Part shown: piece after piece, positions 12,028-23,833 of the stretch | Layout: each line of letters starts with the position of its first letter | Position numbering within the stretch: the first letter of the stretch is position 1 | Assembly (NCBI GenBank): GCA_963969595.1 | Contig: OZ018409.1 | Span: 7,144,520 to 7,208,519, forward strand | Direction: 5' to 3' | From: Neckera pumila | Lineage: Eukaryota > Streptophyta > Bryopsida > Hypnales > Neckeraceae | DNA: 64,000 nucleotides | Program-made: the position numbers and the translations under genes | Notes under the pieces: generated by a model | The model's database searches: none | Seen by the model: the letters and a program-made list of their open reading frames with translations, nothing else | What the model was told of the DNA's origin: nothing

Positions 12028-12570
12028 GATGTAAAGCTTGAGATCTATAGGGACCACTCTTAAAATGTGAGGATACCGACATCGGAAGCAAGGTCACCGT
12101 ACACTTGAATAGTTGAATCTATTCAAATTCTAATGAAGAAGACAAATTCGTTCTCTAGACTAGATGGCGCTATGCCACCGCAAGCTAAGGTGAATATATT
12201 CTAGACCTAGGTTGATTTTGCTATTGCGCTAGAGATCTTGAGAAGCCTTGAAACCAAATTGAAATTGACTTAACAACTACACTGCTGTATCCATAAGCAA
12301 CTAGAGGAAGATCATCAGTCTAACCTAGGTGCATTGGTTCTTGAACCCTAGAACTCCAGGCTACGAGCAACCTACAAAGTATCACGGAAGCACAAAATTT
12401 ACAAGACCACACTACCAGAGAAAACTGGTCCAAAAGAAGACAAATTCAACATAAATGTATTCGTTTTCTCTGTTGGTTAGGAAAGCTTGATTCGACCACT
12501 TGCCAACACATTTCTCTTGGTTTTATGCTGATTTTTCTCTTGAACCAAAATTTTTTATAAAAAAAATTTA
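12028..12570. other. Intergenic, no feature seen
   Basis: Less AT-rich than its surroundings but without a supported open frame, splice structure or repeat. Confidence 0.45.
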
Positions 12571-12599
12571 AACTAAGAAAAAAAAAAAAAACTTTTTTG

Positions 12600-12705
12600 G
12601 ACTGCCCGCCATGTGGACTGCCCCGCCTTTGGTGAGGTTTGAACCCCCAACTTCATGGATAGTAATATGTAGACTCTGCCACTCGAATCTCCAAAACAAT
12701 TTTTC
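12600..12705 (-). mobile_element. tRNA-derived SINE-like pol III promoter
   Basis: On the minus strand an A-box-like CGAGTGGCAGAGTCT (12685-12671) precedes a B-box-like GGGGGTTCAAACCTC (B-box core 12645-12636), about 50 bp start to end, the usual tRNA-type internal promoter spacing. It is not a foldable tRNA as I read it: no acceptor stem or anticodon arm. Probably the head of a SINE. Confidence 0.45.
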
Positions 12706-12889
12706 TTAAATTTAAAATCCATAGTGTACATTTTTGATTTGAAATTACCGCCTAGCATTCAAAAAACTCATGTTTCCAACTCTGAATCATAGTTCTTACA
12801 TTGTATATATTGGAATTTATATCAAATTCAAAAAGAATTTTGCTTGGTGAAATTTTGATTCAAATTAAAATATATATTGAATTCATACT

Positions 12890-13860
12890 TTGCAAAAAAT
12901 TCTAAATGATTTTGAAAAATGAGATCATAGAAGATTAAAAAATAAATAAAAAAGATTTCTAAAAGATTCTAATAAAGTCAAATATTTTTTTTAAATTCCG
13001 TAGGTTATTAAAGATTTCTAAAATTTAAGATACAATCCTCAAATATTTTAAAAACTCTAAGAGACTTTCAAGATTTCTAAAAGATTTTAAGATTGCTAAG
13101 AGAATTTAGTAGATTTCTAAGAGATTCTATAGTTTTTATAGATTCTAATGTATTCTTTTCAGATTCACATAGATTTTGATATATTCTAATAGATTTTTAA
13201 AATATTTCTAAAGATTCTGATAAATTCTTACGGATTTTCAATAGATTCTTCAAGGTTCTAAATGATTGTAGAAGATTTTCAATAGATTTCTCAAGATTCT
13301 TCAACATTTTAAGAAATTCTTCAAGATTCCCAAAAGATTTTTAGTAGAGTCTTAAAGAATCTAAAAGATTTTTCAAGATTTTCAATATATTCTTTAAGAT
13401 TTTCAATAGGTTCTAAGAGATTTTTCAAGATTGTCAATAGATTCTTCTAGATTCTTCAAGATTCTTCAAGATTTTCAAAAGATTCTTTGAGATTTAAAAA
13501 AGATTCTTAAAGATTCTAAAAAGATCCTTCAAGATTTAAAAAAGATTCTTAAATATTCTTCAAGAATCTCAATAGATTTCCAATAGATTCTCAAAAAAAT
13601 TTAGAAGATTCTTCAAGATTTAAAAATATTCTTCAAAATTCTTCAAGATTTAAAAATATTCTTCAAAATTCTACAAGAATTAAAAATATTCTTCAAAATT
13701 CTACAAGAATTTCACTAGATTCTTTAAGATTCTTTAAGATTTTCAATAGATTCTTCAAGACTTTCAGTATATATTTAAAAAGATTCCAAAAGATTTCAAT
13801 CAATTTCCAAAAGATTTCCAAAAGGATTCCAAAAGATTCTAAGAAAACTAAGAATTATAT
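12890..13860. repeat. Degenerate AGATTCTT-rich repeat tract
   Basis: Almost a kilobase built from short variants of aagattctt, agattttca and atagattct on one strand, with irregular spacing. Within it (about 13611-13712) a unit of about 34 bp (taaaaatattcttcaaaatt) occurs three times. Probably decayed simple-sequence or minisatellite DNA. Confidence 0.7.
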
Positions 13861-14165
13861 TAAATTGGTCAACTCGTAATTATTAGTGTCCAAAACAACA
13901 AAAAAGTATTGATTTGCATTGAACCAACATAAAACTGCTATGCAGTCCATGGAAATGTATTTTACTACGAAATTGTGTATATTTTGTCTTGATTTTCAAT
14001 GGTTCTCTAGTAGTGCCACGACCAAAATAGCATCAATCCATACCTCCTTAGTTGAAGGTGCGACCTAATGTGAAGGTGCCTCATCACTTCCTACGCCTAT
14101 CTGTCTATGTCTCAACCGCAAATTCCGTTCCATGATTACTTGGTTCTTGATGCAAGTAGCTTCCA

Positions 14166-14757
14166 TTGTGTATTGTCAGGTGTAGCGTGAAGGTCAATTA
14201 TATCACTGGGAATGAGTTGCGTACTTGTACTTTTGTACATCTGGACACTTATGAACACTCAATGAAGGATGGGGAACTCCGCAACATGAAGTATCGAGAG
14301 AACTTGGACTTTGATTGGAGAACAGATGGAGAGAACACCAAGTGGCACGAACTCCTAAATTTTTATGGAGACTACAAAAGAACTCTTGGGTGAGCTTCTT
14401 TTGCATCCAGATGGACTGCTGCTAAAGACTCTTGACTTTGATGAACTTGTCCCAGTGCTGGACAAGTGCAAATACTTTAGCTCCTCTAGTATACAAAACA
14501 AAGTTGCATCTTTCAAATATTTAAGGAGATTTGAAGTGATTGACAACATCACTAAACTGAGGAGGTCAAGCACGTGGGCATTTATTCAAGAGAGTAAATT
14601 TCCAGATCAGGGGACGGATATGGACAAAGTTTTTGTTTTCAAAATATCAAATGTAGGATTTCGAAGTAGAGTTGACCTGGTGAAGCAAATGCAAAGTGGA
14701 GGGGGGCTTCAGGACGCGTGGCTAATGCTTGATCGTGTCAAACGCGTCAAAGGATGA
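14166..14757 (+). pseudogene. Unrecognised coding-like segment, two frames
   Basis: Two overlapping plus-strand frames with more balanced composition than the surrounding DNA: about 14166-14393 (ATG at 14263 inside it, none at its start) and 14365-14757 (ATG at 14365, 130 codons). They overlap near an ATTTTTATGG run at about 14360, so one gene broken by a frameshift, or two exons, is possible. A pyrimidine-rich stretch ending cag at 14174-14178 could be a splice acceptor. The sequence after 14757 resembles a 3' UTR. I do not recognise the protein. The pattern of leucines and charged residues is faintly like a leucine-rich repeat, too weak to name. Confidence 0.3.
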
Positions 14758-15474
14758 ACCACCATGGTGTGTCATGTATATAGTTCCGTTTATTGTCGTA
14801 TAAGGACCATTGTTTTCCATGTCTGTACTGTACTCATCAATGAAAATGTAGTGAGACTAAAAGGGCCACTACTTGCATTACAATGACGTCAGAGAACCCT
14901 AAACCTATAAGCAATGATTGTACTTGTATTGACTGCATGATGTTCTTTTGCTTGAAGTGCTTAAGCGTATGATCTGGGCATCCCGAGGCCATTCAAAGCG
15001 TGCACCCTAAATCCATTACCCTTAATTGTAGGTATGATGGAAGACCAATTTTCATTGCCATCCACATTCACTTGCCAATTTCGCCAATTTGTTGATTAGC
15101 CCCTAAATTTACGTCCTTCCACAGTAATAGGTATAGTTTGGTCATACTTTGACATATCAACCATAGTAATAGGGGACGGACCTTAAACCCATGACACAAC
15201 AACAAAAGCTTTAATTTATGTCTGAAACATTTCTATAGGTAATGACTTTTAGAGCATTATTTTCCTATGCCAACCGAGCTGTAAAGTTTGCAATTTGCTT
15301 AAATCCAGATGACCTACAATTTTTATTGGCCTTGCCAATACATTTTTCTTTCGACAAATGCAAATTCTAAATCTAAATAATAAAAAAAATAGTTTCTTTA
15401 AACAGCAAGACAATATTTCATGTATTGTCAACAGAATTTCTACGCTAATGTCATTTAGTTTTTTTTTAAATTTC
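14758..15474. other. Intergenic, no feature seen
   Basis: Possible 3' flank of the preceding segment (aatgaa at about 14838). Nothing else supported. Confidence 0.4.
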
Positions 15475-15660
15475 ATCCGTCCATTTTTCTACTTTCATCC
15501 AATTTTATCATCCATCCATTTTTCTACTTTCATCTATTTTTTCATCCACTTATTCTTCTACTTTCAATCTATTTTTTCACCCATCCATTCTTCTACTTTC
15601 ATTCATTTTTTCGTCCATTAATTCCTCTGCTTTCATCCATTTCTTCCATCTCCTTCCATA
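15475..15660. repeat. Pyrimidine-rich minisatellite, ~36-bp unit
   Basis: About five imperfect copies of a unit containing ccatttttctactttcatc, strongly C/T on the plus strand. Confidence 0.75.
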
Positions 15661-15924
15661 TACATCCCATAACTCCCACCATCCCAACTTTTAGCAAATT
15701 CTTTCCAACTTTCCATTCACTTTCATCCTAAACCAAGAAAAATTCCATCCAAATTAAGGTTGACTTTCAATCCATTTTAATTTTTTTTTTCCTCACTTTT
15801 TATTTTTTTATCCAATATCTATGTTCCCGACTCAACATTTCCCGCTCGCCGCTTGTTGCTCCCCGCTCCCTGCTCTCATACTAGCAATGTTGAGAGCTTG
15901 AGTACTCATTGTCAAACTTAAGCA

Positions 15925-16301
15925 TAGGAATTATTTTTAAATTAGAATTTTAGACCTCATTTTGGCATAGTAGAATAAATCCAAAAATCTTTGAAATGAA
16001 AATAGTTGGTAAATCAAGCTAATTTTCATCTTCAAAAACCCATTTGTGATTTTGAGCCTCCAAAAAAAAGTTATGGACAAAATTCAGAGAGGATGTTTGA
16101 AAATGTCAATGACAATGTCCCTTCCAACCCCTCTCTAAAATTTGTTCATAACTTTTGATTGGAGGATTGAAATCTCAAACAATTTTTTGAAGATGAAATT
16201 TAGCTTAATTTTCTAAACTTTTTTAGTTTAAAATATTTTAGAAAAAATTATTCTATTATGCCAAAATGAGGCCTGAATTTCTAATTTGAACACAATTCCT
16301 A
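15925..16301. mobile_element. Foldback element, ~377 bp
   Basis: The outer arms (taggaattatttttaaatta ... gacctcattttggcatagta) are complemented at 16240-16301 (tatgccaaaatgaggcctga ... aattccta). Pairing continues inward (ttatggacaaaattcagaga with cctctctaaaatttgttcat). No obvious target duplication. Confidence 0.65.
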
Positions 16302-17303
16302 CTTTTCAATAACTATAAGCAGTTGAGCTTCTAGACATAGTTATAATTTATATATTCCACATGGGTTGTTCTACCTCCTACCACCCTACTTGTATAAAGA
16401 TCTTCTCTTGTCATCTTAGAACACACATTGTATGGCTTTACAACCTCTGAGAGAATGTTGCCCCATATTTTGATATCATTTTCCCAAATTAAATACTAAA
16501 TCTTTTAAAAATACAATTCATGGAACAAGAGTAACATCTCCAAATCAAAGGAAAAGGAAACAATCATCTTTAAAATAAAAGAGAATGTAATCCAATATCA
16601 GTGATTTGAGATGATTTGAGCTTTGCTAACCTGATTTGTGATGATTCAAGCTTTGCTAATCTTGAACCACCTCCTTCTGTGCTAGGCCCAAGATGCCCAA
16701 TTGCCCTTCACTTTAGCTTAGACATTAATCGATCAAAGTTGCCAAAGTTTGATATTTTGGGCAATTTTTATTCTTATTTTTCCCTCGTCTAGAACTAGTT
16801 GAAATCTAGAACTCCCCTATTCACATTTTGAAGAAATTATTGTATGTGTAAGCCAAAAATTGTTGAAAAAAGGGCTTTGTATGAAACTTTTCTTGAAGCT
16901 AGTTTTTTATTTGGAAATTTTTGGTACATATTCTCCAATTTGAAGTGTAATAATTTTTTTTTTGAAAATGTGTCTAACCTTTATTACAAAAAGAAAGCAA
17001 AAAAATTCAAGCAAAAAAGTGAAATTAACTTGAGCAAAAAGGCTCTCTGCACCAAAGTTGCCCGCAATTTGGATGCCTCCTAAAAAAATATTTTTTTCAA
17101 CTTCAAACACTATATTCTCACAATCTGTGCAGTCAAAACCTCCCATCTTTTTACTATAATCTAATGAAGTAGTCTACAACTAGATCTTTTGGTTTGATGC
17201 AACAAGCTAATTCCATTTGTCATTTTTTGGAAGCCTTTGCCATCAAAACCGCCCATTTCGAGTGTTTTATGGTGAAACATAGTCAAAGAACTCTAGGGGT
17301 TAA
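16302..17303 (-). mobile_element. Intergenic DNA ending in a decayed TTAA element
   Basis: The right end (tggtgaaacatagtcaaaga, ctctaggggTTAA at 17300-17303) matches the right end of the 3510-4444 type. Leftward similarity fades by about 16850, and no left terminus is visible. The stretch 16302-16840 has no feature I can support. Confidence 0.45.
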
Positions 17304-17984
17304 ATCCATTTGTAAGAATATATATTTGGAGGCAGTTGTGTAATTGAACTAGTTTGGCTACAAAAAAACACTAAATAGGGGTGCTCTTAAAGCAAATACA
17401 TCTAAAATCTTTCAAATAAGAGCATGTGAGCCCTATCTTTACTATTAAACTATATTAGTTTTGTAGGGTCTTGTTGGTAATGAAAGGGTAATTATTCTAA
17501 ATTTTTCTTAATAAGTAATTTGTGGACATTGTATGAGTAAATTATGAATTTTCAAATCTTGATTATAAATGCATCTAAATTGACTCATGACTAGACTCTT
17601 ATGTTCTAAAAATGTATTGTATATTTTAGGCATACAATAAGCAAAAGATATAATAAATGTACAACAAAGATGTATAAGACATTCTGTAGTGTATAAGATA
17701 TTTTGTAGGGGTTAATTTTACAACCATGTTACAATTAGGCACACTTTCTTCAACCTTGTAAGGACACAAAAGACATAAGCATCATGGATGAATGAATGAA
17801 TTTCAACACTTCTGCTAGGAACAACAAAAGAATATGACAAATTTTGTTAAAATGGCAATATTCTACATGCCATTTTTAGATCGTGCAATCCAAATTATCT
17901 ATGACAAATATAGATTTCAAATTGCACGGTCTAAATTGTAAAAGTGCCAAAGTTGTGGAATGACTGCCATTTTGACCACTAAAT
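17304..17984. other. Intergenic with a short hairpin
   Basis: A stem at 17877-17937 (tttagatcgtgcaatc pairing with gattgcacggtctaaa-like sequence, a few mismatches, loop about 25 nt). Otherwise nothing supported. Confidence 0.4.
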
Positions 17985-19296
17985 CCCACTGTCTTCATAG
18001 GGGACAAAATGGATTTTGGGCAAGCTTTTATGTCATCAATATTCATCATTATTTTTGAAATTTTTTGTGAAGATAGAAAAACACATTACCTTTTTGAAAA
18101 TATAATTTTCATTTCAATCAGTGCTCCGGAGCAAAAGTTATGGCATAAAGGGTCCTTTCTTTCGATGTGGCGGGCATAAATCTTCTCATACAGAAAAAAT
18201 TTAAATTTTAAAATTTTTTTCCTCATAGATTGTAATTTTATCTTTATAGAAAGCTTTGATTTATTCCATTTGGATTTGTTATATGAAAGTTATAGACAAT
18301 CTTATTTTTTGGAAAATTAGAGCATCTTCGTGAAAAAATAACTTGTAGGATTAATTTCTGAATGCAACTTTCACAATTTAAAAAAAATTGGTTGACAAGG
18401 CTAAGTTTGCTTGCTTAAACAATCTCACCATTAGGATTATAGTGTTTTAATCCCATCTTAGAGCTATTGACAATCATTAGAGAAAATTTCAGGCCTTTGG
18501 AATTTCAGGCCTTTGAAATTTTACTTTTTTTTGTTCAAAAATTCGTCTTTTCCCTATTTCCGCGCAGCAGTTTCTGTTGTGACAGTGGCAGAGGAACCAA
18601 AATTTGCGAGTAAAAAATTAATAAAAATGAATAAATAATAATTACTTATTATTTTAAGTCTTAAAAAAATATAAAAAAAATGAAAATGAAAATGAAAAAA
18701 TAAATTAAAATTTTCTTGCAAAATCTGACTGCTCTGGTGAGTAGTCAGCTACTTTGACTGGTCATCGCAGCAGTTAGCTGGAGTGATAGACCAAGCTTTT
18801 TAATAGCTTGGTTGTCACTCCGAAGCAACCCTTCAAAGGGCTGATATTTTTTCTAATGTTTAGTTTTTCTTTCAATCTTGGACCTACTTCTACTTAACAA
18901 CTTTTTAAAGAATGAAAATCAAGTTTTCTTTTTTTGAATTTTTTTTTGAAATTCCTAGATTCTCAACTCAATTATCCAACATAAAAAAAATTAATTTCAA
19001 AGTCTGTAGTGCAATTTTTTTTACAAATGGTGGTCAAAGTCATCTAAACTTGCAAGCCAGTGTTAAAAAAAAACAATTTTTTCCAACTTTGAATGCTAAT
19101 ATCTTCTAATATGTACGGTCAAACTTTATGAAATTTTTACCACATGATTTGAGATAAGTTACGTACAAAATCCTACAATTGGATTTAAAAAAATATTTTT
19201 TTTCCCTTTCTTAGAAAACTGCAACAGAACTAGAAGTTTTGAGTCGTTTTTGACAGAAAGATGGCCTCCAGTTGGGACTTTACCTAGTAGGGTTAA
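17985..19296 (-). mobile_element. Diverged TTAA-family element with nested MITE
   Basis: Read on the minus strand it follows 6323-7257: terminus TTAACCCTACTAGG (19296), then the guanine-poor blocks in order. A 384-bp second element (18475-18858) is inserted between blocks that are contiguous in the other copies, giving a clear order of events. The left end (about 17985) is decayed. Confidence 0.55.
18475..18858. mobile_element. CATTAGAG-family MITE, copy 1
   Basis: Termini CATTAGAGAAAATTTCAGGC and ...TTTTTTCTAATG are inverted. The interior carries gtgacagtggcagaggaacc and a hairpin (agaccaagctttttaatagc, ttggttgtcactc). Relatives at 26859-27197 and 27631-27961. It sits inside a TTAA-family element. 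No target duplication is evident. Confidence 0.7.
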
Positions 19297-19317
19297 CAGA
19301 ATGCCCCATGAATGCAC

Positions 19318-19765
19318 ATAAGGTAAAAGACACCATTGTGGTCAGAATTAGGAGTGTTCCTACATGCCATTGCTAAAAATTTTCAAATTTTTTTCCACAC
19401 AAAGATAAGTGTGAAAGACAATGAGGGCATTTGAAATTATATTTTTTGGACCAAATATGAATTAATTCTGAAATTTTGAAGTGATCAGCCCATAGGAGTT
19501 TGTAGGCTACCTCATGACCAACAAAATCTGAATCCAATATGGTCATCTTCCTATCCAATGTAGTCACAACATTTTTCAGATATGGAAGACCTAAAAAATC
19601 AATTTTTACAAAGAATTTTACACTGAAAAGTTGGAAGTACCTATTGAGGTCACTAATTACTCCATAACTACCATGTAAAACATTGATTGTGGTCTGAAAA
19701 ACCACAATGGGGTTATTAGGTTTCCATCATGGGCCATTTGACCGCAATGGGGTCATTTACCTTAT
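19318..19765. mobile_element. TIR element, ~448 bp, unclassified
   Basis: Terminal inverted repeats of about 26 bp: ataaggtaaaagacaccatt (19318) against the complement of gcaatggggtcatttacctt (19745-19762). The minus-strand open frame inside (19373-19705) starts on GTG, matches nothing I know and is not called. Confidence 0.5.
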
Positions 19766-20034
19766 TCATCTGATCAATAGATAATTGTGTGTGTCCTCAA
19801 TGGCAGTTCCTTGTTTCCGGATTAAGTACCTCGGCTGGCGGGCCTTCCAATGCGTGGTAGCTAAGTGTCCCATCTGCAATGAAACACGTCACTGTGGCAG
19901 TCATTGAATTAAATTTGTGTCTACCAACCTATCACCTTCGAACACCTATGAATCCCCACCAAACAATCAATGGTGCAAATTTTCCGGAAGGCAGGTAGGA
20001 CATTGACATCGATCACATTCAAGCAAACGCAACT
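19766..20034. other. Short intergenic stretch
   Basis: Nothing supported. Confidence 0.4.
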
Positions 20035-20800
20035 TAACCCCTAAATGACGGACCTATGACCATTGGTTTCAAACCTCACTGTCCATCACTTAGTTTGTTG
20101 CCATTTTGCAACTACATGTATATGAAAAATTTAAATTTATTTTTCAGAGATGAAATTACATGTCTTCTGTACTTCACAAAAAAATTCGATTTTTTCCATA
20201 GAAAATTGTTTTTTTTTGAGAATTTTGAAGAGAAAGTGAAGAGAAATCACATCAAATAGAAGATTATTTCAAAATATCTAAAAATTTAGTCATGTGTGTA
20301 TATTACAATGACAAACATTGATTGTGATCCGTTTTTTTAAAAACTTTTTTTTTATGTGAAGATAAACATAGGTAAGACTACAAACTCAATTGGATACTCT
20401 TTGGAACCCAACATGAAAAGGCAACAAGAAAAGGAGGATGAAAAAGTGCTTTTGAAGTCTCTCATCTCACAATACTATCATCCAAACGCCACAGAATGGC
20501 GTCCGCGGCGCTCTAGAGTTAAATTATTTCAAAGCCTTTCAAGTTTCAAGGGATGCCTTGGCTATTAAAGCAACCATTTAAGAGTTGTTTGCCTTTTCAA
20601 GGAGCTAAACTCCTTGAAACAATTTTCAGCAAATTTTTGTAGAAATAAAAACAGAATTGGCATCTAACCTAGGTTGTTACATATTTTTTGAACCTTTGGA
20701 GAATTAGTTACAAATTTTGAAGTTGAAACATAGTTGGCCCTAAAACCGACCACCTCCTGAAATGTACATTGTTGATACATTGAAGAAAGCAAAATGTACC
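20035..20800 (+). mobile_element. TTAA-element subfamily related to 29152-29632
   Basis: Starts TTAACCCCTAAATGACGG. The interior (ggcatctaacctaggttgtt, ttacaaattttgaagttgaa, acattgaagaaag) matches the 29152-29632 element and the DNA before it (28390 on). The right terminus is not visible, so the end is approximate. Confidence 0.5.
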
Positions 20801-22002
20801 TGTACGCCATGATTGCTTTTAGAATTTAGTTGCTTTTAGAACAAACTACCTTAGGATTCATAGGGTAGTAGCAAGAAAGACCAACTGGTTTTTGTAGCGT
20901 TCTCCACAGTACTCATGTTTTTTTTCTGGAGTATTATATAATTAAAAAAACAATTTTAAAAAAATGTGAAAAATATGTTTAATATATAAACCTTTAAGAA
21001 GAAGGTACCCTAAGAAGGAAAAGCATAGAAAATTTTTCTAAGTAGGAAAACTGGAAAAGTGCAAAATCTCATAAAAATAGGTACTTTCACATTTTATTTT
21101 GTAAAAAATAGGAAAAGCAACTTTTAAGAAAACGAAAAATTGACCATTTGGAAAGAGTTGATGGTGATGGGATTTTACCAAAAGAATGATCTTAAAACCA
21201 TCTTCAATGTTCAGAAATACACGCGCAATGGAGCCCTGCTTGCACGGATGTTGAGGATACAAAATAAAGTATTTTTAAATTTCCTTTGGTAGAAACATAA
21301 CTTCCTACTATGGAAATAGACCCTAGAAATTTCAGCTTCGGATCATTAATTTTGGATACTCCCTAGTAGTACTAATTACCCCTAAACTGCAAAGTGTGAC
21401 AAATCAGGAAAATTCAAAATTAATTATAAAACTTTTTTTCTTTATTTCTGAAAAATAGCAAGTCTCATTACTATCAAGGTAGCCTTCTTTAAAAAAATTC
21501 AAGTACATTCGCTTGAAACTCAAAAAGTTATGGCCCATGACAATTCCAAAACGTCAAGTGTGACGCAAAATAGTACTAGTTGGTAGTGAAAAAATCTTGT
21601 TGGTAGTGAAAAAAGGAATGATTTTAGATTTTTTTTATGTGCATTTTTTTGTAGTTCCAAAAATTCAATATAATAACTAATGGGAAACATGTTGAATTGC
21701 TTATTTGATCGATTTCAAATGCAGTTATTATACAAGATTCATCAAACATTTGAATCTAAAACATGACTAAGGTAATTTCTTTGAATGGCTAAAAGTATAA
21801 GGTCTATTTAGACTCTTAGAATACATTAGTACAACTATGATCAACACTTTGAAAATTCATAGTTTCTACATTTGGTGTCTAAGACATATTAATTGGGTTC
21901 TTTTAGCTCACATTAGCTAAAAGAACCCATACATATCTTCTTTCAATTGCCAATAAAGACGCAATAAAAAAACATATTTTACTAGGTAACCTTGTTCAAA
22001 CG
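20801..22002. other. AT-rich intergenic with a perfect small hairpin
   Basis: A 14-bp perfect stem at about 21896-21929 (gggttcttttagct, loop cacatt, agctaaaagaaccc). Otherwise nothing supported. Confidence 0.45.
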
Positions 22003-22931
22003 TTAACCCCTAAAGTTTCATGACTATGTAATCACCAAAAATGCTCCAAAACTGCCATTTCTAATACAACTACCAAATTTTTGGAAAAAAAACAATTTTT
22101 GACACATGTAACCATAGGATCTTGTAGTATGATATTTTGAAAACACATGGTAAAAATTTCAGAAAATTCCACCATGTGGATCATAAGATATAAGCATTCA
22201 AAGTCTTGGAAACCATTTTTTCAATCCTGTGAAAAACCGGGCAGCTGCACTTTGCAAGCTCACTTTTCAATGAAAAAATGCCAATAAAGGTGGTGCTTCT
22301 TAGAACTCAGTTTCCTAAACAAGTTGTCTATATGCTTGAAAAATTTCACATCATTTGGAATTGTACAACATACAGGAAAAAAAAGTAGTAAATAGAAAGA
22401 AGTAGAAAATAATTCAAAATACTAAATTGTTAAAAATTTAATCATGGAATGTAAAAATGCCAATCCCAACGGTTGTAATGTTGTAATAATCAATCTACAT
22501 CCTAGGATTTTTTTTTCTTCCAAAACTATTGAAAATTGAGTTAAATAAATGAATTTAAAGTTTTTTTTAGAGTAGACAATCCATAACTGCCCGCAAACCA
22601 AAAACCCTCATAACTTTTGCCTCATTGATTGAAATGGAATGACTCAAAGCTTTTTAAGTACATATAAATGTAGAGAACCAATTTCAAAAAATCTGGAAAG
22701 AATGATTTTTTTTATCTGCCCAAACTGCCCAGTTATGAAAAAAAGTAACATATTTGGTCACAACTTTTGACTCGTATTTTGAAATGTCATGAAACTTGGT
22801 ACACATGAGGATACTCCTTGTCTTTACCTTCTATTAAAATTTCAGCCTCAAATATGGATATCTCTAGTCACACGTACCTGCCCAAAAATTCTATGTGGCC
22901 AAAAAATGCATGTTGGTCCTTTAGGAGTTAA
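22003..22931 (+). mobile_element. TTAA-flanked piggyBac-like MITE
   Basis: 929 bp, TTAACCCCTAAAGTTTC to CCTTTAGGAGTTAA. The interior is the inverse of 3510-4444 and 37941-38885. No transposase. Confidence 0.75.
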
Positions 22932-23211
22932 TGGGTTGGTCAATTTTAGGTGATTCTATCTCTTACCGTATTTAGAGTCCAAAGGAAGCTATTGTCACTG
23001 TGTATTAGTTGACAACCATGATTGTATATTAGCAAAGCATGTTTTTTTGGTTATATAGAAATTTACCTATAATTTCAATATCCTAGTGTTAAACATTCTG
23101 CAATGAATATCTATTTAAAAATAATTTACATTTCTATACACAAATTTTTGGATACATAACGAGTGTAGTCAATCTAAGGAGCCTAAGTACTAGTCGCATG
23201 GCACACTTGTA

Positions 23212-23831
23212 CAGTAGAACCTCTCTTAGTACATAATATGCAGTAAGAGAGGTTGTACTTTGAAGCATTTATTTGTGAACAGTAGTTGGAGGCCCCATAG
23301 TGAGTAGCCATGTTAGCCAGAGTTCAGTACAGAACCTCTCCAATTGCATAAACCTTTCTTAGTGCATAAGGTAGATCAACCTATTACCACCCTGATTTGC
23401 AATTTGACTATCTTGGGGCTAATTCCATGAGAGACATATATTTTTCAGAGGTGTGCGCATGTTTCATGAATCAAACCCAAGTGAAACTATAATTTTCTGA
23501 TCAAAATTGTAATTTCTGTGAATTTTTGAAGTGTTTTACTAAAGCGCCCGTGACTAGGGTCATAAACGCCCTAATAACAACCCATAACCACCTTCGTATG
23601 TCCCTATAAGCATCTAGGTATTCACCAATCAGCTATTGCCACATTACCCTAAATGACATAAATGCACTGATTTTGTCAGATTTCCAGATAGAATTGGCTC
23701 ACTTCTGGACAGATTTGGATGGTGGAATGGGTGGAAATGGGGCCAAAAACAGGGTGGCGGAAATGGGTTGGAGACGGAATTAGGCTGGTCTACCTTAGTC
23801 CCCACACTATGCACTAAGAGAGGTTCTACTG
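23212..23831. mobile_element. pogo/Lemi1-like (Tc1/mariner) element
   Basis: 620 bp between TA dinucleotides (23210-23211, 23832-23833). Ends CAGTAGAACCTCTCTTAGTA and the inverted TGCACTAAGAGAGGTTCTACTG. The plant Emigrant/Lemi1 pogo-like family has termini of the CAGTAAAACCTCTATAAATT type and TA duplications. No transposase frame. Confidence 0.7.
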
Positions 23832-23833
23832 TA

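Noticed and set aside
12600..12705. A complete tRNA gene
   Set aside because: A- and B-box-like sequences are present, but no acceptor stem, D arm or anticodon arm can be drawn.
19373..19705. Minus-strand frame of 110 codons
   Set aside because: GTG start, lies inside a TIR element, no family resemblance, ends within its arms.
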